Positions 9,812-17,591 of a stretch of DNA of 64,000 bases are shown one piece after another. The position numbers and the translations under genes were made by a program. The stretch's first letter is position 1. Every line of letters begins with the position of its first letter. Origin of the DNA: Roseibium algicola (GTDB lineage: Bacteria > Pseudomonadota > Alphaproteobacteria > Rhizobiales > Stappiaceae); NCBI RefSeq assembly GCF_001999245.1, contig NZ_CP019631.1:186001-250000 (forward strand). The letters run 5' to 3'. The notes beneath the pieces were generated by a model that searched no databases, had not been told where the DNA came from, and saw nothing but the letters and a program-made list of their open reading frames with translations.

Positions 9812-10330
9812 ATGCGCGAACCAAAGCAGTTTATCTTCACGAACAAGGACTACGCGACCCTGACAAGGATGGTGTCGCAATGCCCGCGAACCAATACGCC
9901 GTTTGTTTCCCTGCTGCGCCGGAAATTGGCGCAAGCCCACGTAGTGCCCTCATCGGAGATCCCGGTGAACGTCGTCACCATGAACAGCCGCGTGACCTTC
10001 CAGGTGGACGATCATGCACCCGACACAAGGGTGGTCATTCCCGATGAAGCCGACAGTCTTGTCGGCCTGACCTTGCCGATCACGACGACAACGGGAATGG
10101 CCTTGCTTGGCATGTCGGAAAAGCAAAGCATTGACCTCACTGGTTTCGGTCGTAAGAGCAGGACACTTACGGTGATCGGGGTTGCCTACCAACCCGAAGC
10201 CATGGGTGGTGTTCGCTTGGATGTACCGCAAGGTCCGATATCCGCCAGACGGCAAGGCAGGCCATTTCTGCATCTTGTTCACAGCTCGGATGAAGACCCC
10301 GAGAGCAATCTCGTTCACTTGCACCGGTAA
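9812..10330 (+). CDS. Rnk-like protein, second copy (GreA/GreB C-terminal domain)
   Basis: The 172-residue protein begins MREPKQFIFTNKDYATL and carries the same GreA/GreB C-terminal fold, with LPITTTTGMALLGMSEKQSI aligned to the corresponding stretch of the neighbour. It has about 25 extra residues at the C-terminus with no recognisable motif. Ribosome site AAGGAG lies 8 bp before the ATG. It is clearly a paralogue of the 9182-9628 product but divergent, so the two may have different partners. A strong terminator follows. Confidence 0.72.
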   Translation: MREPKQFIFTNKDYATLTRMVSQCPRTNTPFVSLLRRKLAQAHVVPSSEIPVNVVTMNSRVTFQVDDHAPDTRVVIPDEADSLVGLTLPITTTTGMALLGMSEKQSIDLTGFGRKSRTLTVIGVAYQPEAMGGVRLDVPQGPISARRQGRPFLHLVHSSDEDPESNLVHLHR

Positions 10331-10340
10331 ATATGCACGA

Positions 10341-10379
10341 CCCGCTGTCACCCGGCGCCATACGCCGGGCGACAGCGGG
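10341..10379. terminator. Strong bidirectional terminator hairpin
   Basis: CCCGCTGTC (10341-10349) pairs with GACAGCGGG (10371-10379), and after one A-C mismatch CCCGGCG (10351-10357) pairs with CGCCGGG (10363-10369) around a 5-nt loop. It lies exactly between two convergent genes, so it can serve both. Confidence 0.75.
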
Positions 10380-10403
10380 GAATAGGTTTCGCTCGTCACC
10401 TTC

Positions 10404-10976
10404 TCAGCTGACCAGCTCTGCTGATGGTGTGCGTTGCCAGGCGAATTGCTCGAAGTACGGCTCGATCGGCGTATCGGCCAGCTTGTTGGTGTAATTGCTC
10501 ATCACCTTCTGGGAAATGGCAAGCACGACTTCGAGAACCTGCCGGCTGGTGAAACCGGCAGCCAGAAACGCCTCCACATGCCGGTCGCCGACCGATCCAC
10601 GCTCGCGAACCATCTGCAGCGTGAACCGGCGAAGCGCCTCAAGCCTGGGCGTCGGCAATGACGTTTCGTTGCGCAAGGCGTCCGAGACCGCATCATCAAC
10701 GCCCATGCGTTTTGCGATGCCGGTGTGGGAGGGGACGCAGTAATGGCAATCGTGCTCGACGTTTATCGTCTGCCAGACAACTGTTTTTTCCTCGTCCGTG
10801 AAGCTGCTTTCCAGAAAAAGCCGATGAAGAACCAGATACCCTTCCAGCAGGCCCGGAGCTTCCGCCATGACCGCATGGAGGTTGGGCACGACGCCGAACG
10901 TAGCCTTTGTTTGTTCGAGCAAGGGTTTGCTGCGATCCGGCGCCGTTTGTGCCGTGTGGATTTCAAATTCGGTCAT
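10404..10976 (-). CDS. Carboxymuconolactone decarboxylase / AhpD-like protein
   Basis: The 190-residue helical protein has the AhpD-type active-site pattern E-H-D-C-H-Y-C-V-P-S-H at residues 74-84 (Cys77, Cys80, His84), as in alkylhydroperoxidase-like members of the CMD family. Such proteins reduce peroxides by a thiol relay, or act as decarboxylases when the cysteines are absent; the cysteines here favour the former. It lies alone on the minus strand, 69 bp after the thiolase gene that is transcribed the same way, so it may be in the same transcript and under the TetR regulator upstream. Confidence 0.82.
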   Translation of the reverse strand: MTEFEIHTAQTAPDRSKPLLEQTKATFGVVPNLHAVMAEAPGLLEGYLVLHRLFLESSFTDEEKTVVWQTINVEHDCHYCVPSHTGIAKRMGVDDAVSDALRNETSLPTPRLEALRRFTLQMVRERGSVGDRHVEAFLAAGFTSRQVLEVVLAISQKVMSNYTNKLADTPIEPYFEQFAWQRTPSAELVS

Positions 10977-11045
10977 GAAGATTGTCTCTTGTCAGTTTGA
11001 AAGCGGGGGAATGCGCTGCCGTTAGTCCTGCGCGTTCAAAAGTGT

Positions 11046-12236
11046 TCAGGCGGAGAGTTCGATGGCCAGCGCGGTGGCTTCGCCGCCGCCGATGCACAGC
11101 GCTGCAACGCCGCGCTGGGCTCCACGTGCTTTCAAGGCATGAATGAGCGTAACAACCAGACGGGCACCGGTCGCGCCGATCGGGTGGCCGAGCGCGCAGG
11201 CGCCGCCGTTGACGTTCAGCTTCTCGCGCGGAATGCCGATGTCATGTGCGGCAGCCATTGCGACCACCGCGAAGGCTTCGTTAATCTCCCAGAGGTCGAC
11301 GTCATCGGCAGACCAGCCGGTGCGATCCAGTAGTTTGAGGATCGCCGGGATGGGCGCGGTCGTGTACCAGGCCGGGTCCTGCGAATGGGTCGCGTGGCCA
11401 CGCACGATTGCTAATACCGGCAGTCCGTTGGCTTGCGCATAGCTCTTGCGGGTCAGAACCAGTGCCGCGGCACCGTCCGCATTGGCCGAGGCACTGGCAG
11501 CTGTGATGGTGCCGTTATCAGAAAAAGCCGGGCGAAGCCTCGGGATTTTTTCCGGATCGACCCGTCCCGGGATTTCGTCGTCCTCGATAGTGACCGTGCT
11601 TTTGCGGCCTGCGACCTCAAGAGGGACGATTTCATCCCGGAAGGCACCGCCGGTCACCGCCTTTTGCGCACGGACGAGCGTTTCCTGGGCAAAGGCGTCC
11701 TGGTCGGCACGAGTGAAACCGTATTTTTCAGCGGCCGCTTCTCCGAAAGACCCCATCGGCCGGCCGGCCTCATAGGCATCCTCCAGGCCGTCGTGCATCA
11801 TGTGGTCAAGTACCTCGCTGCTGCCGAACTTTCGACCCGCGCGCATTTGCGGCAACAGGAAGGGTGCGTTCGACATCGATTCCATGCCGCCTGCAACGAC
11901 GATGTCTGCCGATCGGGAAATCAGGAGATCGTGTGCGAGCATGATCGCCTTCATGCCGGAGCCGCAAACCTTGTTGAGTGTGGTTGCGCCCGTGTGGTCG
12001 GAAAGACCTGCAGCACGGGCCGCCTGCCGGGCCGGAGCCTGTCCCTGACCGGCAGAAAGAACGCAGCCCATCAGAACTTCACTGATCGAGTCTCGCCCAG
12101 CCTGCGCATCTTCAAGTGCTGCTCCAATCGCTGCCGCGGCGAGCTTGGCAGCTGCTACGGGGCTCAAGGCCCCCATGAAAGCACCTAGCGGTGTGCGTCT
12201 GGCGGCGCAGATAACGATCGGATCGGGTTCGCTCAT
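11046..12236 (-). CDS. Acetyl-CoA acetyltransferase (thiolase)
   Basis: With the ATG at 12236, placed 5 bp after AGGAGG, the protein has 396 residues, the standard thiolase size. The nucleophilic cysteine is in NKVCGSGMKA (Cys91), the second active-site region is NGGACALGHPIGATG, and the C-terminal cysteine lies in CIGGGEATAL. It condenses two acetyl-CoA or cleaves acetoacetyl-CoA (or another 3-ketoacyl-CoA). An ATG eight codons upstream lies before the ribosome site and is rejected. It is divergent from a TetR regulator across a palindrome-bearing promoter region. Confidence 0.9.
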   Translation of the reverse strand: MSEPDPIVICAARRTPLGAFMGALSPVAAAKLAAAAIGAALEDAQAGRDSISEVLMGCVLSAGQGQAPARQAARAAGLSDHTGATTLNKVCGSGMKAIMLAHDLLISRSADIVVAGGMESMSNAPFLLPQMRAGRKFGSSEVLDHMMHDGLEDAYEAGRPMGSFGEAAAEKYGFTRADQDAFAQETLVRAQKAVTGGAFRDEIVPLEVAGRKSTVTIEDDEIPGRVDPEKIPRLRPAFSDNGTITAASASANADGAAALVLTRKSYAQANGLPVLAIVRGHATHSQDPAWYTTAPIPAILKLLDRTGWSADDVDLWEINEAFAVVAMAAAHDIGIPREKLNVNGGACALGHPIGATGARLVVTLIHALKARGAQRGVAALCIGGGEATALAIELSA

Positions 12237-12266
12237 GGGTACCTCCTGGTTGGCTTCCAAAATTAG

Positions 12267-12280
12267 ATTATGATCATAAT
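12267..12280. promoter_or_regulatory. 14-bp perfect palindrome upstream of the thiolase gene
   Basis: ATTATGATCATAAT is its own reverse complement and lies 31 bp before the thiolase start. It is a candidate operator for the divergently encoded TetR regulator. Confidence 0.5.
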
Positions 12281-12304
12281 TTATAAAATCAAGAATAGAT
12301 TTGG

Positions 12305-12324
12305 ATCGTAATCCGAATTACGAT
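12305..12324. promoter_or_regulatory. Inverted repeat next to the TetR gene
   Basis: ATCGTAAT (12305-12312) and ATTACGAT (12317-12324) form 8-bp perfect arms around CCGA, 23 bp before the regulator start. The arrangement suits autoregulation by a TetR dimer. Confidence 0.55.
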
Positions 12325-12347
12325 TCCAACAGCCAACGGAGGTGGAA

Positions 12348-12920
12348 ATGCGTGTCAGCAGGGAAACGGCAGCCAGAAACCGCGAGAACGTCGTGAAAAC
12401 CGCGAGCAGACAGTTCCGGGAACACGGTTATGACGGGATCGGTATCGCAGGACTGATGAAAGCTGCCGGGCTGACGCAGGGTGGCTTCTACAAGCAATTT
12501 GCCGACAAGGACGCCATCATCACCGAAGCAACGCAGCAGGCGCTGGACGAAAATCTCGTCGCCTGGCAATCCGTTGTTGAAGGACACCAGGACGACCCTT
12601 TGAACGCTCTACGACGCTGGTATCTATCCCGGGAACATGTCGACCGGCGTGACGCAGGTTGCGCTTATGCCGCGTTGGCGGCCGAAGCCCCGCGTCACGG
12701 CAAGTATCTTCAGGATGCGTTTTGTGAAGCCGTTGAGAAATCCATCACCCTGCTGACCGACACCCGCGCCGAAAGTGCCCAGTCCCGCTGCGAGGCAATT
12801 CGGCTGATCACCGGCATGGTCGGGGCACTTGTCCTGTCACGGGCTGTCGGGGAGGGGGCGTTAAGCCAGGAAGTTCTCGATTGCGCGATTCTGGAACCAC
12901 GGCCTGGACGCTTGAAATAG
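12348..12920 (+). CDS. TetR/AcrR family transcriptional regulator
   Basis: From ATG 12348, 5 bp after CGGAGG, the protein has 190 residues. Residues 9-55 form the TetR DNA-binding domain, with the helix-turn-helix in GIAGLMKAAGLTQGGFYKQF followed by DKDAI. The C-terminal half is helical with DAGCAYAALAAE, typical of regulators in the DUF1956/YfiR-like group with cysteine in the ligand domain. It is divergent from the thiolase gene, and two palindromes lie between them, so it probably represses the thiolase/AhpD-like unit and itself. The ligand is unknown. A GTG two codons upstream is an alternative start. Confidence 0.85.
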   Translation: MRVSRETAARNRENVVKTASRQFREHGYDGIGIAGLMKAAGLTQGGFYKQFADKDAIITEATQQALDENLVAWQSVVEGHQDDPLNALRRWYLSREHVDRRDAGCAYAALAAEAPRHGKYLQDAFCEAVEKSITLLTDTRAESAQSRCEAIRLITGMVGALVLSRAVGEGALSQEVLDCAILEPRPGRLK

Positions 12921-13055
12921 GCAATGCCCCGGCGTCTCATGCGCCTTTTCAGCGTTGTGGTGTGTGAGACCTGTTTTGTGCTCAAGGGCGGCACGGCAAT
13001 AAGGTGAAACCGGAAATTGGCATACATGGTCGTTTTGGTGCCAATGAACCTCATG

Positions 13056-14162
13056 TCAAGCATCGGCAAAAACCGTCAATGGAGGACGGCCTGCGGCTTG
13101 AGAAATTGTCTCATCCCATTTGGCCAGGACGGTTGCCGTGGAAAAGCGGTCCAGCGAAGGTGGGCCGGCCTCGCAAAAAGATCCGCGCAGCTCAGGGTCG
13201 GTAAGGACCCGAGTGATCGCCGTAGCAAGTGCCTCCTTGCTACCCATCGGCACGAGCAGACCGGTGGTTCCGTCCTGCACGATTTCGCTGGGACCCCACG
13301 GGCAGTCGACGGACACAACGGCCATCCCGCTCGACATTGCCTCGAGGACGACATTCGCGAAACCTTCGAAGCGTGAACTCAGGGCAAATACGTCGCCGGG
13401 TGATACCCATTCGCCAGGAACTTGCGTGACACCCGAAAGACGGACGACTTCCTGCAGTCCGAGGTCGGAAATCTGCTTTTCGAGTGCGGACCGCTCCGGC
13501 CCTTCGCCATAGATCGTCAACACCGCATCAGGGACGCGCTCCACAACCTGGGCAAAGCTGGCGATGAGGATATCAAAGCCTTTCTGCCGGTCGAGCCGTC
13601 CTACCGCGACCACCCTGCGACCCGCATCGGGCCGCGGCAAGGCGCGCGGCAGCGGCGTGACCGGATTTGGGATAACGATGGTTTTTTTGCGAACGCGGGC
13701 GGGTTGTCTTGCACGCGCGCGCTCCGTCATGACGACGACACTGGTCGCTGCAAAGGCCGCCATCGGCCGAGACCAGCGCCAGAAGCGGCTCATTTGCTGA
13801 ACATCAAAATTGTTGCGTTCGGATATGATCGTTGGCGTACCGGTACCTGCGGTCGCAAGGACCGTGATGACGTTGATCTTGGTCAGGAAGGAGACGACCA
13901 TATCCGGTCTGATCCTTGCAAAGCGCCTGCGCAGATCCTTTACCCGTTGCATGGTGACAAAATGCCGAGAATTTTTGCCGGTGCGGCTTAGCCCTTCGAC
14001 CTGAATCCTGGGGTCATAGGAAAAATAAGAGGTGGAATCGGTCGCATTCAGGGCGATCACATGTACATCGTCGCCAGCGGCAAGGCGGTGGTGCGCCAGC
14101 AGGTTGACGACTTTTTCAGCACCGCCTGCTCCGAGGCCCGCAAGAACAAACACAACACGCAT
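13056..14162 (-). CDS. Glycosyltransferase family 4 (GT-B fold)
   Basis: The 368-residue protein begins with the GT4 N-terminal signature VVFVLAGLGAGGAEKVV, in which the GAGGAE segment forms the start of the acceptor domain. The donor domain shows VVAVGRLDRQKGFD, IYGEGPERSALE and the E-x7-E motif EGFANVVLEAMSSG. Such enzymes transfer a sugar from a nucleotide donor to a lipid or polysaccharide acceptor on the cytoplasmic side. It stands alone, without other surface polysaccharide genes next to it. Its ATG overlaps the stop of a 48-codon open frame (TAATG), and an AT-rich region lies upstream. Confidence 0.87.
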   Translation of the reverse strand: MRVVFVLAGLGAGGAEKVVNLLAHHRLAAGDDVHVIALNATDSTSYFSYDPRIQVEGLSRTGKNSRHFVTMQRVKDLRRRFARIRPDMVVSFLTKINVITVLATAGTGTPTIISERNNFDVQQMSRFWRWSRPMAAFAATSVVVMTERARARQPARVRKKTIVIPNPVTPLPRALPRPDAGRRVVAVGRLDRQKGFDILIASFAQVVERVPDAVLTIYGEGPERSALEKQISDLGLQEVVRLSGVTQVPGEWVSPGDVFALSSRFEGFANVVLEAMSSGMAVVSVDCPWGPSEIVQDGTTGLLVPMGSKEALATAITRVLTDPELRGSFCEAGPPSLDRFSTATVLAKWDETISQAAGRPPLTVFADA

Positions 14163-14308
14163 TACGGATCCTTTCTCGCTGCGGGGCTGGTGAAGCCTTT
14201 CGGTGCCGGATGCCTATTAGTCTCTGATTGTGCGATGTGGCCCCGGCCTCCAGCAACCATCACTTGATGCTCGTCGACGATGATCATACGGGTAAGCTTT
14301 GGCGTCAT
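14162..14308 (-). other. Possible 48-codon open frame upstream of the glycosyltransferase
   Basis: The frame begins MTPKLTRMIIVDEHQVMVAG and its stop overlaps the glycosyltransferase start as TAATG. The segment MIIVDEHQVMVAG resembles the first beta strand and acidic pocket of response regulators, which suggests a decayed N-terminal fragment of a LuxR-type regulator or a short coupling leader. The match is short and no ribosome site is evident, so this is weak. Confidence 0.22.
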
Positions 14309-15772
14309 TGTAACGCTTCCCTTCGGATCGGCTTTTAGTGATGATTTGAAGAATGGAAGACCGAAATGCAGGTCCTGTTTTGCTCGACGGGACTATGGAT
14401 CTCGGAGGTCGCACCATGTCTCCGCGCGCACTCATGCAGGGCGGCGATACCCCAGTGAATGCCGTTGCCGAGGGTCACTGCCGACGCGGAGCCATCAAGC
14501 CGGGCCGTATCAAGCGTGACTTCCGCTGCAGTTTTGGTGTGTCCCCTTCCATTCGTCCGCGTAATTCTGGCTTGACGTCTTAAAGGGAACGTTTCAACGG
14601 ATAATTGACCGATAAATTTACTATGTAGCTTGCCCATGTCACCCCACCATATTCAATTGGAAGCGAAATTTATTCTTGTATGAAGTATCTATAGCTATAG
14701 ATTTACAGGACGTATTACCCTGAAGGTGGATTTCGCGTGCCCTTGATGAGATGTAAAAAGAATATCCACCGAGAAATACACTGTAAAAAAATATAGCGTT
14801 GCCACCAACCGTATGGTTGGCATTCCTTATCAATCAGGAAGCAACTACTTTTGGGATCTTTTTGTGTTGCCTAAGCTTTTTTATTTTCTAAATTGAAATA
14901 GAACCTTCCGTGTTTATGTCATTTTCCTTTAGGGAATTTTCCAAAATCAAATTGCAATAGCTGCCATTCCAAACGTGGTCTTGCGCATATTTCTACGAGC
15001 ACTCTCCATGCTCGCAGATCGGACGATGCCACTTCCCTCAATGTGCTGTCAGGTTGCCCAACCCACTACCTGAACTAGCCGCACAGGAGCGAAGAAAAAA
15101 ATGATAATCAGCCATCCGCCCTATATTAACAAATAATACACCATTAACGCTACGCAGGGAAAGCTTTGAATGTCGAAAGTTTTTCCGAGAGGCTTGAGAC
15201 CTTTTAATCGCAAAGTTCGTCAACGCGATTGATCTCCAGGAACGCAATAATCTTTAGTTTGACAATGCGAAGCTTGCAGTAATTCAAGAATAATTATTGA
15301 TGTGAATTGGGTGAAGAAAATGATTTACATCAGATATCGCAATACCTAGGTCAATTTATCGAGGCGCTAGACTTTGTCAGGCTTGTGAAACAAGACACGT
15401 ACTGAATAGTCAGGTTTCAGAATTTCCCGGAAAGTGTATTCGCAACTCGTTCGTCGAATACAGACAAAGCGGGAAGGCCCTGTTTTTATCGAAACGTCAC
15501 AGCAGCCAGCTGACACTCCATTCGGCACGAAATTGCATCCAAGGTTTGCGTTTCAAACTGTCCGACATGCCTTCGGAGTGGACACAAGAAGAAGCTTCCG
15601 AGGTATTGCCTTTTTGAATTCTTCGAAATGAGAAGATTTTTTGCGGGCACCCTTCAGGCGTTTCTTGTTCCAGCGCATCGGATCTTGCGTAGCGTAATGA
15701 GCGCGAAGAGTTTGTATTGACGGAGGCGGACATGGACGTTGACAAGGAGAGAAATTAATATATGCATAGGCT
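14309..15772. other. AT-rich stretch without convincing genes
   Basis: About 1.46 kb with visibly lower GC than the flanks, especially 14590-15500 (long A/T runs). Short open frames exist on both strands but show no known motif, ribosome site or codon bias like their neighbours. It may be a remnant of transferred DNA or a long regulatory region for the glycosyltransferase and MarR genes. Confidence 0.5.
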
Positions 15773-16291
15773 ATGCAATTATTGGACGCCAACAAACTGG
15801 GTGCCCTCGGCACTTTGATCCGCGACCGGACAGATGCGGCGCTGGGAGCATTGTCGCCAAGCGCTGCGGCCGTTCTGTCGATGCTTCACTTCAAGCCCGG
15901 GTTGACGACGAGCGAAATCGCAACGGTCGTCGGCGTCAGTCAACCGACTGCCGTCAGGTTGATAGACGGGCTGGAACGACAGGCGTTGATCAAGCGCGGC
16001 GAGCAGATAGGACGCGTAACCCCGCTCAGCCTGACAAAGGCCGGTCACGATGAGGCCGAAGCGTTGCAGCGGCGCCGGCTGGCCGCTTTGGACGGTTTGC
16101 TTGGCGCCTTGCCCGAGACAGACCGGAACCGGTTCGTTTTGCTGCTGGACAGGGTTCTTGAAGAGGCGACGACATCGCGATCCTTTGCCAGAACAACTTG
16201 CCGGCTGTGCGAGCATAACCTGTGCAGCGCCGATGTTTGCCCGATTGGCTGCAAGGCAAGCGAAATCGAGAAAGCGCAGGAGCGGCTATGA
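15773..16291 (+). CDS. MarR family regulator with cysteine-rich C-terminus
   Basis: The 172-residue protein has a winged helix-turn-helix (about residues 35-95; TSEIATVVGVSQPTAVRLID is the DNA-reading part, then a wing and LTKAGHDEAEAL) as in MarR proteins. After the dimerisation helices there is a cluster of five cysteines, at residues 143, 146, 151, 156 and 160, in CRLCEHNLCSADVCPIGC. This spacing could bind zinc or an Fe-S cluster, or form redox disulfides. The stop overlaps the ATG of the next gene (ATGA), so regulator and gamma-carbonic-anhydrase-like protein are co-made. Its ligand and targets are unknown. Confidence 0.82.
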   Translation: MQLLDANKLGALGTLIRDRTDAALGALSPSAAAVLSMLHFKPGLTTSEIATVVGVSQPTAVRLIDGLERQALIKRGEQIGRVTPLSLTKAGHDEAEALQRRRLAALDGLLGALPETDRNRFVLLLDRVLEEATTSRSFARTTCRLCEHNLCSADVCPIGCKASEIEKAQERL

Positions 16292-16908
16292 GCACGTCTG
16301 AAGGAAACGCCTCACCTTTCATCGATCCGGATGCATGGGTTGCGCCCGACGCAACGGTTGCGGGCGATGTCAGGATCTGTGCAGGCAGCAGGATCATGAA
16401 TGGTGCCCGGCTGGTGGCGGAAGGCGGCAGCACAATCCGTGTCGGCCGAAATTGTATCGTGCTCGAAAACGCCGTGATCCGCGCAACGTCCCGTCACGAT
16501 TGCAAAATCGGAGATCATTGTCTGATCGGCCCGAACACTCATGTTGTCGGCGCGGAAATCGAGGATGAAGTCTTCATCGCAACCGGAGCTGCCGTTTTCC
16601 ATGGAGCGCAGGTGGGGCACGGGTCGGAGGTTCGCGTCAACGGCACGGTTCACCTTCGCACGCGGCTGGAACCCGGATCGACCGTTCCGATCGGATGGGT
16701 CGCTGTCGGTGACCCGGCCCGGATCCTGTCGGCAGACCAGCATGAAGCCATCTGGACAATCCAGAAGCCGCTCGACTTTCCGGGGTTTGTCTATGGCGTC
16801 GACAGAAACGCTCCCGACGTGATGAAAACCATCACCCAACGGCTTTCGGAAAGCCTGGGGGAACGCCAGGTAACCGTGGCCGGTGCGCCTAGTGTGCCTG
16901 GCCTTTGA
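16288..16908 (+). CDS. Gamma-carbonic-anhydrase-like left-handed beta-helix protein
   Basis: From ATG 16288 the protein has 206 residues. The body is built of hexapeptide repeats (V/I-x-x-x-x beta-helix turns such as VAPDATVAGDVRI and GRNCIVLENAVI) forming the gamma-carbonic anhydrase/PaaY fold. Histidines in SRHDCKIGDHC, GPNTHVVG and VFHGAQVGHG sit where the zinc ligands of this family usually are. Members hydrate CO2, act as thioesterases (PaaY) or have no known activity. It is translationally coupled to the MarR gene. The biochemical role here is uncertain. Confidence 0.78.
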   Translation: MSTSEGNASPFIDPDAWVAPDATVAGDVRICAGSRIMNGARLVAEGGSTIRVGRNCIVLENAVIRATSRHDCKIGDHCLIGPNTHVVGAEIEDEVFIATGAAVFHGAQVGHGSEVRVNGTVHLRTRLEPGSTVPIGWVAVGDPARILSADQHEAIWTIQKPLDFPGFVYGVDRNAPDVMKTITQRLSESLGERQVTVAGAPSVPGL

Positions 16909-16944
16909 GCCCAGGAATTACCGACGGGTAGGCCACGACCGGAC

Positions 16945-16965
16945 CGCGCCTGAGTTAACGGCGCG
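16945..16965. terminator. Hairpin between convergent genes
   Basis: CGCGCC (16945-16950) pairs with GGCGCG (16960-16965) around a 9-nt loop, between the convergent gamma-CA-like and cytochrome c genes. No T-run is present. Confidence 0.4.
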
Positions 16966-16991
16966 AGCCCGGTGTGCCCGTTGCAGTCCGC

Positions 16992-17375
16992 TTATTGAAA
17001 CGTCTTCAGGTAGGCGATGACGTTCTCAATTTCCTCGTCCTTGCGCAGCCCGGCGAAGGACATCTTTGTCTTGGGGACGACTTCCTTTGGCTTGTGCAGA
17101 TAGGCCGTCAGGGTTTCTTCGTCCCAGACCAGTCCGCCGTCAGCCTTTTCAGTCATGCTGGCGGAATATTTATAGCCTTCGACCTGGCCTGCAGGTGCGC
17201 CGACAATCCCGTTGAGCGCCGGGCCAACCTTGTTCTTGGCCCCGTCGCCGACAGCATGGCAGGCCTGGCATTTCTTGAAGATCTTTTCGCCTGCAGCAGC
17301 GTCGCCGTCAGCCCAGGCAGGAGCCGCTGCGAAGAGACCCGCAAGCGTGACAAGGCAGGTGAGTGTCTTTCTCAT
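16992..17375 (-). CDS. Soluble c-type cytochrome (cytochrome c2/c550 type)
   Basis: The 127-residue precursor has a Sec signal peptide (cleavage after AWA near residue 22), a heme c site CQACH at residues 36-40 and the distal Met ligand in PKTKMSFAG (Met105). This is a class I cytochrome c. In the periplasm such proteins carry electrons from the bc1 complex to nitrite, NO and N2O reductases. Its position at the edge of the denitrification island supports that role. A Dnr-type box lies 190 bp upstream (17566-17579). Confidence 0.85.
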   Translation of the reverse strand: MRKTLTCLVTLAGLFAAAPAWADGDAAAGEKIFKKCQACHAVGDGAKNKVGPALNGIVGAPAGQVEGYKYSASMTEKADGGLVWDEETLTAYLHKPKEVVPKTKMSFAGLRKDEEIENVIAYLKTFQ

Positions 17376-17448
17376 GATGTTTCCTTTCCTGTTGCCGGCA
17401 CTTTGCCGACGATACGGCCGGCGGACGGCCGCGGTGGGTTTTCGTGGT

Positions 17449-17475
17449 GGCCGGGCAAACCTAGTTTGCCCGGCC
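17449..17475 (-). terminator. 12-bp hairpin between hemA and the cytochrome c gene
   Basis: GGCCGGGCAAAC and GTTTGCCCGGCC pair perfectly around CTA. A second hairpin (GTCCGTCC 17482-17489 with GGACGGAC 17505-17512) lies beside it on the hemA side. Together they probably end the hemA transcript, although no T-run is seen. Confidence 0.6.
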
Positions 17476-17565
17476 TGACCGGTCCGTCCCCAGGCCTCAT
17501 TGTCGGACGGACGAGGTCATGGTGAGGGTGCGAGGCCAGAAAGCCGGTGATCGCCTTTCACATCC

Positions 17566-17579
17566 TTGACATCCGTCAA
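17566..17579. promoter_or_regulatory. Dnr/Fnr-type box downstream of hemA, upstream of the cytochrome c gene
   Basis: TTGACATCCGTCAA is a perfect TTGAC-N4-GTCAA site, lying 12 bp after the hemA stop codon. The next gene on the minus strand is the cytochrome c, 190 bp away with two hairpins in between, so the controlled promoter is uncertain. Confidence 0.55.
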
Positions 17580-17591
17580 GCGAGCCTCCGG

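Noticed and set aside
14353..14583. Plus-strand frame of 76 codons in the AT-rich stretch
   Set aside because: There is no ribosome site, no known motif and no neighbour support.
15000..15130. Possible tRNA or small RNA in the AT-rich region
   Set aside because: No cloverleaf, T-loop sequence or terminator could be assembled by eye.
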